Origin: Allocoprobacillus merdigallinarum
Lineage (GTDB): Bacteria > Bacillota_I > Bacilli_A > Erysipelotrichales > Coprobacillaceae
Length of the DNA: 13,059 bases
Assembly: GCA_019117525.1 (NCBI GenBank)
Contig: DWZO01000012.1
Span: forward strand, 1 to 13,059
Direction: 5' to 3'
Shown here: piece by piece, positions 1 through 7,724 of the stretch
Numbering within the stretch: position 1 is the stretch's first letter
Layout of the letters: each line of letters opens with the position of its first letter
Program-made: the position numbers and the translations under genes
The notes under the pieces: generated by a model
The model's database searches: none
The model's input: the letters and a program-made list of their open reading frames with translations, nothing else
What the model was told of the DNA's origin: nothing

Positions 1-47
1 CTAGATAAACTTTTCGAACTCAGACATGTAGATTTTTAGACAATATA

Positions 48-87
48 AAACCATGAGGTGTCTCATTTGAGATTTGCCTCATGGTTT
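48..87 (-). terminator. Nested hairpin terminator ending the leftward operon
   Basis: The outer arms AAACCATGAGG (48-58) and CCTCATGGTTT (77-87) are perfectly complementary. A smaller stem, TCTCA (61-65) with TGAGA (68-72), sits inside the loop. Read leftward, the hairpin runs into TTTTATATTG, a short U-rich tail, so it fits an intrinsic terminator about 85 nt after the stop of the GntR gene. In the rightward direction the tail is only TTTC, so termination there would be weak. Confidence 0.75.
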
Positions 88-171
88 CTCATTAGCTCTA
101 TTTCAAAAATATCATGTTATTTCATAAAGCCCAATTCTCAATAATCGCATAATACTTTTCATTACAAATAA

Positions 172-939
172 TTACCTTCTATTGATTTCAATAGATAATA
201 CCATTTTACTTGTTAAGTAAGTAGCATATTCCAATATAGCAATTCTTCCAAATATATCTTGATACTTCGTTTCAATTTCAAAAACAAGATCATCCATTTC
301 ACCATGAAGGAAATCTGCTCTTTCTTTAGAAATTGGCATAGAATTTAATTTTCTAAAAGCTTTTACCAATTGAATTCCATACATATTTTCAATAACTTCT
401 ATAATTGTCTTATTCATTGATAATAAAATATAATTTTCAATATTTAAGAAATATTGACAGGGTATATAAGTTTCTATCATTGAGATAGGATATTCTAACT
501 CATGTGTTACTCTTATAATATGTAATAGTTCACTATTTTCTGGTAATTGAAATCTTAAATTCATTTTAGCATCTACAATCTTTTCTATTTTAACAATTTT
601 AGAATTTTCTTCTATATCTGGTATATTTCTTTCAAAAGAAAAACTAATAAATTCTTTAAATAAAGAATTCTTATTTGTTACCTTTTTAACAAATGTTCCA
701 CTACCTTTTCTTCTTTCAATAAGTCTTTCTTTTATTAATTCATCATATGCTTGACGTACCACTGGTCTAGAAATAGAAAATTGTTTACATAAGTCTTCCT
801 CAGTTGGTAATCTATCGTTAGGTTTATATTCACCTTTAAGAATAGCATCTTTAATATGTTCTTTGAGTTGATAATATAGTGGTAATGCTGAATTTCTATT
901 TAAATAAACATATCGTTGATCTAATAATTTTTTTTTCAT
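172..939 (-). CDS. GntR-family (HutC/FarR-type) transcriptional regulator with UTRA domain
   Basis: Predicted sugar-phosphate-responsive DNA-binding regulator of 255 aa. An N-terminal winged helix-turn-helix (about residues 16-84) carries the family pattern LPLYYQLKEHI, then LPTEEDL, SRPVVRQAYDEL and KGSGTFV. A UTRA ligand-binding domain follows (about 95-250). I chose the ATG at 937-939 because AAAGGTGAG lies 7 nt upstream. The frame is open to an earlier ATG at 975, but that one has no ribosome binding site. It is the last gene of the leftward operon, 41 nt after deoC, and is followed by a terminator. It is the only regulator in the window, so it is the best candidate for binding the paired operators between the divergent operons. 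UTRA proteins of this class often respond to phosphorylated sugars, and B. subtilis FrlR, which controls fructosamine genes, belongs to the same family. The actual effector here is not visible. Confidence 0.92.
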   Translation of the reverse strand: MKKKLLDQRYVYLNRNSALPLYYQLKEHIKDAILKGEYKPNDRLPTEEDLCKQFSISRPVVRQAYDELIKERLIERRKGSGTFVKKVTNKNSLFKEFISFSFERNIPDIEENSKIVKIEKIVDAKMNLRFQLPENSELLHIIRVTHELEYPISMIETYIPCQYFLNIENYILLSMNKTIIEVIENMYGIQLVKAFRKLNSMPISKERADFLHGEMDDLVFEIETKYQDIFGRIAILEYATYLTSKMVLSIEINRR

Positions 940-980
940 CATCTCACCTTTTATCCTCATAAATATAAAAAACAAACATT

Positions 981-1652
981 CTATTGTTCTGCTTTAAATC
1001 CCTTTAAAATATCCATTGAACAACTTGTACCAATTCTTTGTGCTCCTGCTTCTATAAATTTTTGGCAAGTTTCCCAATCTCTTATACCTCCAGCAGCTTT
1101 TACTTTCACACTGTCCCCAACAATACTTTTCATCAATAAAACATCTTCTATTAAAGCTCCACCTGTTCCAAATCCTGTACTTGTTTTAATAAAATCTGGT
1201 TTAACAACTTTGGCTATTTCTGCTAATCTCTTTATTTCTTCTTTTTCTAAATAACAATTCTCAAAAATAACTTTTGAAATAACATCTTTTTCTTTACAAA
1301 GAGAAACTATACTTTCCATTTCTTTTTGAATATAAGCAAAATCTCCTTGTTTCACTTTTCCAATATTAACAACATAATCTATTTCATCAGCACCATCATC
1401 TATTGCTTTCTTTGTTTCATATAGTTTTACATCCAATGATGTTTGTCCTAATGGGAAAGAAATAGCAGCACCAACATGAATATCTGTTCCCTTTAATAAC
1501 TCTTTACATAAGCGAACAGGTTCACTATTAATAGCAACCATTGCAACACCCATATCTTTTGCCTCTTGGCACAATCTGATGAAGTCGTTATCTGTGGCAT
1601 ATGCCTTCAAAAATGTATGATCAAACATTTTTGCTAATTCTTTTTCTGTCAT
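981..1652 (-). CDS. deoC: Deoxyribose-phosphate aldolase family protein (DeoC-like class I aldolase)
   Basis: At 223 aa it has the usual length for short bacterial DeoC. The known reaction is reversible cleavage of 2-deoxyribose 5-phosphate to glyceraldehyde 3-phosphate and acetaldehyde through a Schiff base. Visible motifs are DHTFLKA (11-17), the acidic segment DEIDYVVNIGK (89-99), the Schiff-base lysine K156 in FIKTSTGFGTGG, and a second catalytic lysine K185 in VKAAGGIRDW. The N-terminal loop departs from the usual VCVNP: it reads VAINSEPV (39-46), and the usual TVIGFPLG is AAISFPLG. A ribosome binding site, AGAAGG (1661-1666), precedes the ATG by 8 nt. The gene has its own promoter, and gntR follows 41 nt downstream. 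No other deoxynucleoside gene (deoB, pdp, deoD) is nearby, so it may cleave an aldol product of this pathway rather than serve nucleoside catabolism. That role is inference. Confidence 0.85.
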   Translation of the reverse strand: MTEKELAKMFDHTFLKAYATDNDFIRLCQEAKDMGVAMVAINSEPVRLCKELLKGTDIHVGAAISFPLGQTSLDVKLYETKKAIDDGADEIDYVVNIGKVKQGDFAYIQKEMESIVSLCKEKDVISKVIFENCYLEKEEIKRLAEIAKVVKPDFIKTSTGFGTGGALIEDVLLMKSIVGDSVKVKAAGGIRDWETCQKFIEAGAQRIGTSCSMDILKGFKAEQ

Positions 1653-1669
1653 TTTTTTTACCTTCTTTC

Positions 1670-1698
1670 ATTATATCATACTTTTTAGCTATTTTCAA
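1670..1698 (-). promoter_or_regulatory. Predicted sigma-A promoter for deoC-gntR
   Basis: On the leftward strand there is TTGAAA (1693-1698), a 17-nt spacer and a perfect TATAAT (1670-1675). Transcription would start near 1663, leaving a very short leader that starts within the Shine-Dalgarno region. This suggests the regulator can be made independently of the PTS operon. Other TATAAT strings occur upstream at 1722-1727 and 1734-1739, but they lack good -35 partners. Confidence 0.65.
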
Positions 1699-1734
1699 AA
1701 AAAGTTTTACTATTTATTGACATTATATGACATA

Positions 1735-2577
1735 TTATACTCTTTTATAATCGTTCTGAACAGTCTCTTGTCGTTCTAAATACATATTTAATATTATTCC
1801 AAAAATAATAATAACTCCACCTATTAAAGATATCTTTCCAACAGTTTCATGAAATATCAAGAAAGCCCATAATGGTGCTAATAAAACTTCTGACATACAA
1901 ATGACATTAGCTGTAAAGGCATTTACAACCTGTATACCTTTAGCAAAGAAAATACCACCTAATGCTGAAACAAATATTCCACTTAAAATCATTGAGACCC
2001 ACTCTAAAGGTTGAACACTAGGAAAATCTTTAAATACATAAAAAATAAATGAAATAGAAATACAATAACTTAACATATTAGAAGTATAAGTATTTGCATT
2101 TTCTTTAGTATTTAAATAAAATTGCAAACCAAAAAAAGCACCTGAAATAATAGCTAAAATATTTCCTATCATACCTTTTATTGATAAAGCATCAAAAAAG
2201 AAAAGAACCATTCCAAATATAACCATTAAAATAATTAATATTTGTTTCTTTTGTGGTAAGCTTCTATAATCTATACATTGATAAATAAGTACAAAAGCCA
2301 TAGAAGTATATTGTAAAACAATAGCATTTCCTACTGTTGTTAATTGGTTTGCATAGTTAAATGTTATTCCTGAAATAAATTGACAAATAGCAATACATAT
2401 GATCAATTTATTAAACACAATTTTTTTATAATTAAAAAGTCTATTAAAGGTAACAGCTACAATGGAAGAAACAACAGCAATCATTAATCCAGATTGACTA
2501 TTAAAACGAATTAATATTCCTGCTACACTCCAACTGATTGCAGTTAAAAACAAATAACTATAACCTTTTAAAATCAT
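1735..2577 (-). CDS. EamA/DMT-superfamily membrane transporter
   Basis: 280 aa, almost entirely hydrophobic, with about ten membrane-spanning segments arranged as two five-helix halves. The N-terminal start is typical of the drug/metabolite transporter superfamily (GYSYLFLTAISWSVAGILIR), and the second repeat begins near residue 132 (KGMIGNILAIISGAFFGLQF). The C-terminal half contains SEVLLAPLWAFLIFHE and GGVIIIFGIIL, which are also family-like. The ATG overlaps the EIIA stop codon in an ATGA, with AGAAGG just upstream, so the two are translationally coupled. The substrate cannot be read from the sequence. Family members export or import amino acids, purines or other metabolites. In this operon it could release the amine or amino acid produced by the deglycases, or bring in an unphosphorylated substrate for the kinase. 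Confidence 0.85.
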   Translation of the reverse strand: MILKGYSYLFLTAISWSVAGILIRFNSQSGLMIAVVSSIVAVTFNRLFNYKKIVFNKLIICIAICQFISGITFNYANQLTTVGNAIVLQYTSMAFVLIYQCIDYRSLPQKKQILIILMVIFGMVLFFFDALSIKGMIGNILAIISGAFFGLQFYLNTKENANTYTSNMLSYCISISFIFYVFKDFPSVQPLEWVSMILSGIFVSALGGIFFAKGIQVVNAFTANVICMSEVLLAPLWAFLIFHETVGKISLIGGVIIIFGIILNMYLERQETVQNDYKRV

Positions 2578-3005
2578 ATACCTTCTTCTAACTCCTCTTC
2601 ATTATAAGTTGTATAAGTATATTGACAAATCATTGACTTTCCTGTTTCTATCATTTGTTTTGTTAATTGTTTAACATCATTATGTACTTGGCAAAGTAAA
2701 TATGCTTCAACTAACATTGGTAAATTTGTTCCTGCAATAATTTCTACATTTTCTTTTGAAGTTCCTAAAATGACTGATGATTTAAAAGGTGATCCCCCTA
2801 TCAAATCACATAAAATTAATATTCCTTCACAATCTTTTAATTCATCTAATGCTTGTTTTATCTTTTCTTCTAATCTTTCAACAGAGTCATCCATTTTAAA
2901 ATCAATATAGTGATAATTTATCAATTCATTTCCTTGAATCACTTTTAAAGCTTCAGTCATTCCTGAAGCAAATTGTCCATGTCCTGTAACTATAAGTCCA
3001 ATCAT
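2574..3005 (-). CDS. PTS mannose/fructose/sorbose-family EIIA component
   Basis: A 143-aa cytoplasmic phosphocarrier that accepts phosphate from HPr and passes it to EIIB. The phosphorylated histidine is H9 in IGLIVTGHGQFASGM, the EIIA-Man signature. CDLIGGSPF (about 67-75) and the closing segment IIAGTNLPMLVEA are also typical. The frame opens with a TTG at 3006-3008, but I chose the ATG at 3003-3005 because GGAGG is 8 nt upstream of it and only 5 nt from the TTG. The ribosome binding site lies in the 3' end of the kinase-HAD gene, and the stop overlaps the next gene by 4 nt. It is separated from its EIIB, EIIC and EIID partners by two enzyme genes. No second EIIA is present in the window, so it probably serves this transporter. 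Confidence 0.93.
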   Translation of the reverse strand: MIGLIVTGHGQFASGMTEALKVIQGNELINYHYIDFKMDDSVERLEEKIKQALDELKDCEGILILCDLIGGSPFKSSVILGTSKENVEIIAGTNLPMLVEAYLLCQVHNDVKQLTKQMIETGKSMICQYTYTTYNEEELEEGI

Positions 3006-3008
3006 CAA

Positions 3009-4508
3009 TTAATCCTCCTTTATAATTGCTTTTTTTATATACTCTAAAATATCTTTATGTGAAGAAAATTCTAATTGTGCTGCACTTAAATCAAATTGAT
3101 AATATTGATTTTTAATTGCTAAAACATCTAATCCTGCTAAACAAGCAGCCTCAATTCCATATTCTGAATCTTCAATAACATAAATATTTTCTCTTGGTAT
3201 TTCTAATAATGAAACTGCATAATTATAAATTGCTGGATCTGGTTTTGATCTTTCAAACATATCTCCACTAATTATGCAATCAAACATTGCATTCAACCCA
3301 CATTCATTAACCATATTTTTTATTTCATTTAAAATATTAGAAGAAGCAATGGCTATTTTTATATGCTTTGATTTGAGATAAGTAATAAGCTCTTTAACTC
3401 CCTCTAACATATATTTTCGATATTCCATAGGATACTTTTCACAATATTTTTGCCTTAAATCCATAATCTCCTCTTTTGATAAATAAATATATCGTGATAA
3501 AATCTCTACTTCCTTTTCTAAAGAACATCCATAAAATTCTCTTTTATCTGCATCAGATAGCGTTTTTCCATATTTTTGAACCATACTTTCAAATATATAT
3601 TGCCAATGTGCTTCACTATCTACTATGACTCCATCCATATCAAAAATAACAGCTTTTAACTCTTTGTTTGGATATGCTTTTCCAAAAGCCCCATTTTGCA
3701 TACAAATATTTGAAGCATATAAAGAAGCATTATTCATTGCCTTTTCAATCCATTCCTTTTTTATCGTTTGTTTCTTTTTCCATCCTTGATTAACAAGAGA
3801 ATATACAAATGCAGTTATATAAGCATCACCTGCACCCATTGTATCTTTTGCTTTTATTTGATGTTTTACACCTTCAATCCATTCATTTCCTGTAAAGAAT
3901 AATGGTATCTCATTGCCTCTTGTTATTAATATAGGTTTATGTATTGAATAACTATTGATTTTTTCTTTAATGTCTTGAATTGATAAATGATTCATAGAAA
4001 ATTGTACTAAATCAATATATGGAATGACCTTTTGAAAATAAGTCTCTTGTCTATATTTTTCCTTTTCTCCAAAATCATATGACACAATACCTGAAATATC
4101 TTTTAGCAAATAAAGTTGATCTTCTAATTTAGCATTACAATTTGTAAAAACAACATCAAAAGTATGAATATATTCCAAATCTTTTGGTAATAAGTGAATA
4201 GGTCCTGTCCAACATTGTCCTAAATCAACCTTTATAAATTGTCTTTCACCATCTATAACATCTTGAATGCATTGTTTTGTTGATGTATTGTTTAAATAAT
4301 GACAATGAGTTATATCAATATTCAAACTCTTTAAAATTGATTTTAAATAATAACCATAACAATCATCTGCAATATATCCTAAATAAGCACTTTCAATTCC
4401 TAATTGAGTAGCATTAACAGCTACGTTAACAGCATTTCCTCCTGGATAAGAAATATTTAAATTCTGATAGACATCAAAGACATTATCACCTAATCCTAAT
4501 ATTTTCAT
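3009..4508 (-). CDS. Fusion protein: PfkB-family sugar kinase (FrlD-like) plus HAD beta-phosphoglucomutase-like domain
   Basis: 499 aa with two complete domains. Residues 1 to about 282 are a ribokinase/PfkB-family kinase: the start GLGDNVFDVYQNLN, the substrate-side GGNAVNVAV (23-31) and the catalytic/anion-hole motif DTMGAGDAY (222-230, base D228). The N-terminal motifs closely resemble FrlD, fructoselysine 6-kinase. From about residue 285 a HAD domain begins. It has KAVIFDMDGVIVDSE (nucleophile D290, acid/base D292), IASSN (386-391), SKPDP (K422) and IEDSEYG (E446, D447), with a helical cap between about 303 and 370. Both active sites look intact. The frame is continuous with no stop or shift, so this is a true fusion. 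Its ATG shares one base with the upstream deglycase stop. The HAD half is closely related to the separate HAD at 9144-9791. Substrates are not proven. Confidence 0.9.
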   Translation of the reverse strand: MKILGLGDNVFDVYQNLNISYPGGNAVNVAVNATQLGIESAYLGYIADDCYGYYLKSILKSLNIDITHCHYLNNTSTKQCIQDVIDGERQFIKVDLGQCWTGPIHLLPKDLEYIHTFDVVFTNCNAKLEDQLYLLKDISGIVSYDFGEKEKYRQETYFQKVIPYIDLVQFSMNHLSIQDIKEKINSYSIHKPILITRGNEIPLFFTGNEWIEGVKHQIKAKDTMGAGDAYITAFVYSLVNQGWKKKQTIKKEWIEKAMNNASLYASNICMQNGAFGKAYPNKELKAVIFDMDGVIVDSEAHWQYIFESMVQKYGKTLSDADKREFYGCSLEKEVEILSRYIYLSKEEIMDLRQKYCEKYPMEYRKYMLEGVKELITYLKSKHIKIAIASSNILNEIKNMVNECGLNAMFDCIISGDMFERSKPDPAIYNYAVSLLEIPRENIYVIEDSEYGIEAACLAGLDVLAIKNQYYQFDLSAAQLEFSSHKDILEYIKKAIIKED

Positions 4509-5506
4509 TAGTAATCTACTTTCCTATAATATCTACGTATATCTAATGAATGATTAGTAATAACTTCCATATTTTTTGAAATTCTTTGTAATATTGCATT
4601 CATAACAACAGGTGATAGTAGTGGTCTAAATTCATCAGAAATATGTGGATATACAAAATCTTTACAATCAAAAACAGTTAATTTATTAGTATATTTTTCA
4701 AGAAATTTTTTTACTCTTAAATCTAAAGATCTTGTTTTTCCTTCTGTAATTAATAATGTTGTACAAACATCTTTTTCAATTAGTTCCAATGTTCCATGAA
4801 AAAACTCGGAACTTGATACTGATTTTGTTCTTATCCATTGACTTTCTTCTAATACACACATAGCATATGAATAACAAACAGGCCATAAATTACCTGAAGC
4901 TATCCATATTTGATAGGGCTCATTATGATAATTTTTACAATATTCAATTGCTTTATCATCAACAGTTTTACGAACTGATACAAGCACTGCTGGTAACTCT
5001 TTTAATTCATCTGCAAATTGATTGTATTGATCAAAAAATCCTTGATTGTTTAAAATTTTACCAATTAATAAATATAAAACTAACTCTTGAGGTCTGCCTT
5101 CTTCATAAACAAAGCTATAATCGCTTAATTTTTCTAATGGTGAATCTTTCTTTCCAACAATTGAAACAATAGTGCAGCCTTTTTCTTTTAAATATTGAGC
5201 ACCTGCTACTGTTTCTGGTGTATCTCCTGATTTACTAGACATAAAGACTAATGAATTTTGGTTTAATTGATTATGTCCTGTCATAACGAGAGTACTTGAT
5301 AAAACACAATAAACTGGAATAGGACTCATTTCATTAATCATATCTGCAAAAGGTTCCATCATTGCTTGTGAACCTCCTACTGATGAAAAGAATATATTAC
5401 TCAATCCTTGTTGACATATATTGTTTGCTATTGCTTCTAATTGATTTCTAGCTTCATAAATAAACAAACCATTATCTATCATTTTATTTTCATCAAAATT
5501 AATCAT
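4508..5506 (-). CDS. SIS-domain sugar-amine 6-phosphate deglycase (FraB/FrlB-like)
   Basis: 332 aa with two SIS domains (about 20-150 and 190-320). Characterised relatives cleave 6-phosphofructose-asparagine (FraB) or fructoselysine 6-phosphate (FrlB) to glucose 6-phosphate and the free amino acid. Family features seen here include VGGSQA (43-48), SKSGDTPETV (91-100), SSEFFHGTLE (232-241), TEGKTRSLD (about 254-262) and the C-terminal end IRRYYRKVDY, which matches the RRY...EY endings of FraB and FrlB as I recall them. E221 and H237 are 16 residues apart, the spacing of the catalytic Glu and His in FraB and GlmS. AAAGGA lies about 10 nt before the ATG. It follows the PTS genes after a hairpin and overlaps the kinase start by one base. 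The exact amino-acid partner of the sugar cannot be told from the sequence. Confidence 0.85.
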   Translation of the reverse strand: MINFDENKMIDNGLFIYEARNQLEAIANNICQQGLSNIFFSSVGGSQAMMEPFADMINEMSPIPVYCVLSSTLVMTGHNQLNQNSLVFMSSKSGDTPETVAGAQYLKEKGCTIVSIVGKKDSPLEKLSDYSFVYEEGRPQELVLYLLIGKILNNQGFFDQYNQFADELKELPAVLVSVRKTVDDKAIEYCKNYHNEPYQIWIASGNLWPVCYSYAMCVLEESQWIRTKSVSSSEFFHGTLELIEKDVCTTLLITEGKTRSLDLRVKKFLEKYTNKLTVFDCKDFVYPHISDEFRPLLSPVVMNAILQRISKNMEVITNHSLDIRRYYRKVDY

Positions 5507-5533
5507 TTTTATTAATTCCTTTCTATTGTTTTT

Positions 5534-5567
5534 ATAAAAATAGCCCCATCGATGAAATGGAGCTATT
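5534..5567 (-). terminator. Intercistronic hairpin between EIID and the deglycase gene (partial terminator or processing site)
   Basis: In leftward RNA, AAUAGCUCCAU (5557-5567) pairs with AUGGGGCUAUU (5539-5549) over 11 bp with one U-G wobble and a 7-nt loop. It is followed by a short U tract (CUAUUUUUAU). The mirror strand has a C-A mismatch at the wobble position, so the stem is best in leftward RNA. It sits between the PTS genes and the deglycase, where it could lower downstream expression or protect the PTS mRNA. Confidence 0.65.
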
Positions 5568-5593
5568 ATTATCTTATAAAAGTTATTTAGAAA

Positions 5594-6415
5594 TTACATC
5601 CATCCAAGGAATGACATAAGAATTCCAAATAAAATAATTCCTAATATAATAACAAGAACATTAGCATTCTTTTTCTTAAACAACCAGTAAATTAAGAAAA
5701 CAATGGCTAATGGTAACATATTTGGTAAAATACCATCAAAGACACTTTGAACAGTTGTTCCTTCACCCATTCCAAATTTTAAACTTTCACTAAATGCTAA
5801 AGAAATATATGAAGGAATTAAGCCACCAACAACCATAACACCTAAAATACCTGCTGCTTTTGTTATATATTTTGTTCCTTCAGAAATAGTAGAAACAGCT
5901 TTAACTCCTAATTTATATCCAAAAGACCCAAACCAAATACGTGATATAGCTGCAACAATCCAAATTCCAATATATAAAAGTGGTCCTAGAATTGATCCAT
6001 CTTGTGCTAATGAACAGCAAATAGCCGCAGAAATTGGTAATACTGTAAACCAGAAGATTGCATCTCCTAATCCTGCAAAAGGTCCAAACAAACCATTACG
6101 TATACCTTCAATTAACTTTCTATCTTCTCCATGTTCCTCCATAGAAAGAATAAGTCCCATTAAAAATGTTGCCATATGAGGTTCTGTATTAATAAATTCC
6201 ATATTATATGTCATAAATTCAGCCATATCTTCCTTTGAATCTCCAAAGATTTTTTCAGCTGCTGGCAACATAGATAATGTAAATCCTGGTGCTTGCATAC
6301 GTTCAAAACTAAATGACGCTTGTTCTAAAAAAGAAAGGACTGACATTTTTGTAATATCTTTTTTAGTTAATTTACCTCTAGGTTTTCCATTTTTTAATAA
6401 TTTTCTAGATTCCAT
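5594..6415 (-). CDS. PTS mannose/fructose/sorbose-family EIID membrane component
   Basis: 273 aa, the EIID subunit that forms the sugar channel with EIIC. Family signatures are EQASFSFERMQAPGF (31-45), FINTEPHMATFLMGL (74-88), NGLFGPFAGLGDAIFW (107-122) and a hydrophobic C-terminal region ending in a membrane helix (about 240-272). I chose the ATG at 6413-6415 because GGAGG is 8 nt upstream. The frame continues 7 codons further, but the upstream ATG would place the start before this ribosome binding site. The start lies inside the EIIC gene (11-nt overlap), giving translational coupling. A hairpin follows the stop. The EIID-type sequence places the transporter in the mannose class, as in the Salmonella gfr system for fructoselysine and glucoselysine, but sugar specificity is not visible. 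Confidence 0.95.
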   Translation of the reverse strand: MESRKLLKNGKPRGKLTKKDITKMSVLSFLEQASFSFERMQAPGFTLSMLPAAEKIFGDSKEDMAEFMTYNMEFINTEPHMATFLMGLILSMEEHGEDRKLIEGIRNGLFGPFAGLGDAIFWFTVLPISAAICCSLAQDGSILGPLLYIGIWIVAAISRIWFGSFGYKLGVKAVSTISEGTKYITKAAGILGVMVVGGLIPSYISLAFSESLKFGMGEGTTVQSVFDGILPNMLPLAIVFLIYWLFKKKNANVLVIILGIILFGILMSFLGWM

Positions 6416-7199
6416 CTTCTTCACCTCCGAAATCATTAACAGTTATTTTAGCTGCTGATTCTTCAACTTTCTTTTCATGCATATAATTAATATAAGCAAG
6501 ACAAACACCAACAACTGCAATTGGTAATACATTTGGTAAATCTAAGAATGTTGCCATAATAAATCCTAAGAATAAATAAGGTGCATTTTCTTTATTTAAA
6601 GAAACCATTAATAATAATCCCAATCCAACAGCTGGTAAAATTCCTCCAGCTATTTCAAACCCATGAACTAACCAAGTTGGGAATGTGTTTACAAATGATT
6701 GAATAGGTGTTTGTAATGCATAAGAACATAAGAATACTAAAAATCCAGTAACTAACGCTTTCAATAACCATCCTGAAACAACTAACTTTCTAAATCTATT
6801 TATATCTCCATTGACTGCATAAGTATCACATTTATGTGCAATACCTACATAAAGTGTATTGAAGAAAATTCCAACCCATTGTGCTAATAAAGCAAAAGGT
6901 AATGATAAGCCAAGTGCTGTTTTCGCATCTTGCCCAGTTGTATATGCAATAACAAATGTCATCATCCCTGCCATTAATGGATCTGGTGGAACTGTTCCAC
7001 CAACTGTCAATAATCCCAAATAAGACAATTCAGCAACTGCACCACATGCAATACCTAATTGAACATCTCCCACAACTATACCTGCAAAAAACGCTACAAC
7101 CAAAGGTCTAAACCAATAAAAGTTTTCTAATCCTGCATCAAGAGCACAAATAAATCCTACTAAAAAAAGTAATATACCTTGGATCAATGTAATCTCCAT
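6405..7199 (-). CDS. PTS mannose/fructose/sorbose-family EIIC membrane component
   Basis: 264 aa with several hydrophobic segments. It is the EIIC permease subunit that binds and translocates the sugar. The class signature lies at residues 44-74: GDVQLGIACGAVAEL followed by GGTVPPDP. DAGLENFYWFRPLVVAF (21-37) is the usual beginning of the family. A charged tail (about 240-264, KKVEESAAKITVNDFGGEEDGI) is cytoplasmic by prediction. AAGGGAGG is 7-8 nt upstream of the ATG, and EIIB ends only 26 nt before it. Its last codons contain the ribosome binding site and start codon of EIID. It is transcribed between EIIB and EIID as in standard man-class operons. Confidence 0.95.
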   Translation of the reverse strand: MEITLIQGILLFLVGFICALDAGLENFYWFRPLVVAFFAGIVVGDVQLGIACGAVAELSYLGLLTVGGTVPPDPLMAGMMTFVIAYTTGQDAKTALGLSLPFALLAQWVGIFFNTLYVGIAHKCDTYAVNGDINRFRKLVVSGWLLKALVTGFLVFLCSYALQTPIQSFVNTFPTWLVHGFEIAGGILPAVGLGLLLMVSLNKENAPYLFLGFIMATFLDLPNVLPIAVVGVCLAYINYMHEKKVEESAAKITVNDFGGEEDGI

Positions 7200-7225
7200 A
7201 AATAAACCTCCCTTATATATTTTTA

Positions 7226-7699
7226 TTAAATTGTATATTTCTTATCTCCTGGTGCAATTTGAATATATACGTCTACACCATTTGATTTCATAGCTTCAAA
7301 ATCTTGCATATCTTTATCATCAACATACACATGGGCTTCATGTAATACCCTCTTTCCAGGTTTCACATGCATATTACCAACATTAACCTTCTTAATTGGT
7401 ACTCCACCTTGAATCAACTTCAACATATCATCTGGTGTTTTGCAAACAATAAAAATTTGTTGTTTTGGACTCGCTTTATGAATAATATCTATTGTTTTTT
7501 GTAATGAAAAAAAACGAATTCCAATTCCAACAGAATCAGCTGTCATTTTCATTACAGATTTTTGAACTTCATCATGTGAACATTCATCATCAGCAACAAC
7601 AATCAAATTTGCTTCACTTGCTCCAGCCCATGCATTACCAACTTGTCCATGTACAAGTCGATTATCAATTCTCGCAAGAACAATATTTGGTTCTGCCAT
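7226..7699 (-). CDS. PTS mannose/fructose/sorbose-family EIIB component
   Basis: A 157-aa cytoplasmic phosphotransferase that takes phosphate from EIIA and gives it to the incoming sugar. The phosphorylated histidine is H17 in ARIDNRLVHGQVGNAW, the EIIB-Man signature. VNVGNMHVKPGKR (about 107-119) and the C-terminal VDVYIQIAPGDKKY are also typical. The frame is open 12 codons further upstream, but AAGGAGAG lies about 8 nt before the ATG at 7697-7699, and conserved sequence begins just after that ATG. It is the first gene of the leftward operon, with a predicted promoter and operator 50-95 nt upstream. Confidence 0.95.
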   Translation of the reverse strand: MAEPNIVLARIDNRLVHGQVGNAWAGASEANLIVVADDECSHDEVQKSVMKMTADSVGIGIRFFSLQKTIDIIHKASPKQQIFIVCKTPDDMLKLIQGGVPIKKVNVGNMHVKPGKRVLHEAHVYVDDKDMQDFEAMKSNGVDVYIQIAPGDKKYTI

Positions 7700-7724
7700 A
7701 AATTTCTCTCCTTTTTTCTGTATC

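Noticed and set aside
3003..3008. TTG start for EIIA
   Set aside because: The adjacent ATG has the better 8-nt spacing from GGAGG; TTG would be only 5 nt away.
4867..5172. Rightward open frame inside the deglycase gene
   Set aside because: Antisense shadow of a clear SIS-domain gene; it has low-complexity Leu/Gln-rich sequence and no ribosome binding site.
7492..7701. Rightward open frame inside EIIB
   Set aside because: Gln/His/Leu-rich antisense shadow of EIIB with no support.
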